DNA from: Bacteroidales bacterium
GTDB taxonomy: Bacteria; Bacteroidota; Bacteroidia; Bacteroidales; JAFGXI01
Length of the DNA stretch: 6,424 nucleotides
Direction of reading: 5' to 3'
NCBI GenBank assembly: GCA_026985625.1
Contig: JALSQC010000415.1
Coordinates: forward strand, 1-6,424
Numbering within the stretch: position 1 is the first letter of the stretch; the number at the start of each line of letters is the position of its first letter. Of this stretch, positions 6,071 through 6,424 are shown piece by piece. A program made the translations under genes and the position numbers. The notes beneath the pieces were generated by a model, which ran no database searches, was not told where the DNA came from, and saw nothing but the letters and a program-made list of their open reading frames with translations.

Positions 6071-6424
6071 ATGCTTTCTCAAACATGCAAATACGCAATA
6101 CGTTCAATTATATATATTGCAAAAAATTCAGATAAAACAAAAAAAGTAGGATTAAAAAAAATATCCGAAGAACTTAATATACCATCACCTTTTCTTGGAA
6201 AAATATTACAAACATTAACAAAGAAAAAAATATTATTATCTACAAAAGGACCTAACGGCGGTTTCTCGTTATATAAAGATGCTAAAAAAATATCATTATT
6301 AGATATTATGGAAATTATAGACGGATTAGACTATTTTAACACATGTTTAATAGGACTAAAATCTTGCTCCGATAAAACAGGATACTGCTCAACACACAAA
6401 AAATACAACCCTATACGTAAACAA
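6071..6424 (+). CDS. Rrf2-family transcriptional regulator, probably Fe-S (partial, 3' end outside window)
   Basis: An ATG 3 bases after the lutB stop opens 118 codons that run off the window. The N-terminus MLSQTCKYAIRSIIYIA is the classic Rrf2 opening. A winged helix follows: recognition region LKKISEELNIPSPFLGKILQ (28-47), then the wing with the family-typical KGPNGGFSL (59-67), and the LLDIMEIIDG helix (76-85). Three cysteines (Cys92, Cys99, Cys106) followed by His109 occupy the place where IscR and NsrR bind a cluster, so it probably senses Fe-S status, redox or nitric oxide. Rrf2 proteins are usually 130-160 aa, so only a few tens of residues are missing. The 3-base gap and lack of any visible promoter suggest cotranscription with lutB, which it may regulate. 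Which signal and which targets cannot be told from the sequence. Confidence 0.92.
   Translation, partial: MLSQTCKYAIRSIIYIAKNSDKTKKVGLKKISEELNIPSPFLGKILQTLTKKKILLSTKGPNGGFSLYKDAKKISLLDIMEIIDGLDYFNTCLIGLKSCSDKTGYCSTHKKYNPIRKQ

Larger units (their letters stand above)
1415..6424 (+). other. Predicted operon purQ - small membrane protein - mutL - rpiB - lutB - rrf2
   Basis: Six same-strand genes are separated by 27, 1, 12, 35 and 3 bases, with no hairpin terminator in any gap. The only well-placed promoter box is upstream of purQ. The simplest reading is one transcript, continuing past the right edge. The 35-base gap before lutB is the likeliest place for a second start, but I see no TAnnTTTG box there. 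Confidence 0.65.

Overview
The window looks like ordinary chromosome of a low-GC member of the Bacteroidota. Four things point that way: the very AT-rich composition, Bacteroidota-type promoter boxes (TAnnTTTG), the absence of any Shine-Dalgarno sequence before all seven visible start codons, and the character of the proteins. Every visible stop codon is TAA. I see no mobile element, CRISPR array, tRNA, rRNA or sign of recent transfer.

Layout. The left edge (1-114, + strand) holds the last 37 codons of a gene I cannot name securely. It converges on a minus-strand gene (162-1274) for a polytopic membrane protein of the putative 10-TM heavy-metal/manganese exporter type (ArsP_2-like). A bidirectional hairpin terminator (121-163) lies between them. 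A 140-base AT-rich divergent intergenic region (1275-1414) carries one plausible promoter in each direction and a 16-base dyad.

From 1415 to the right edge, six genes run on the + strand with gaps of 27, 1, 12, 35 and 3 bases, so they probably form one operon: purQ (glutaminase subunit of FGAM synthase), a 91-aa single-pass membrane protein of unknown function, mutL (mismatch repair), rpiB (ribose-5-phosphate isomerase B), lutB (LUD plus double [4Fe-4S] protein of lactate oxidation), and an Rrf2-family regulator cut off by the window end. The Rrf2 gene has Fe-S-type cysteines.

How they fit together. PurQ and RpiB both touch the ribose-phosphate/purine economy, MutL serves replication fidelity, and LutB and the Rrf2 regulator share Fe-S chemistry. 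No single pathway unites the six genes, so this reads as a housekeeping operon rather than a dedicated system. I did not find a convincing new biological system. The points most worth a second look are a MutL whose C-terminal endonuclease motifs are all degenerate, the small membrane protein 1 base upstream of it, and the tight lutB-rrf2 pair lacking adjacent lutA and lutC.
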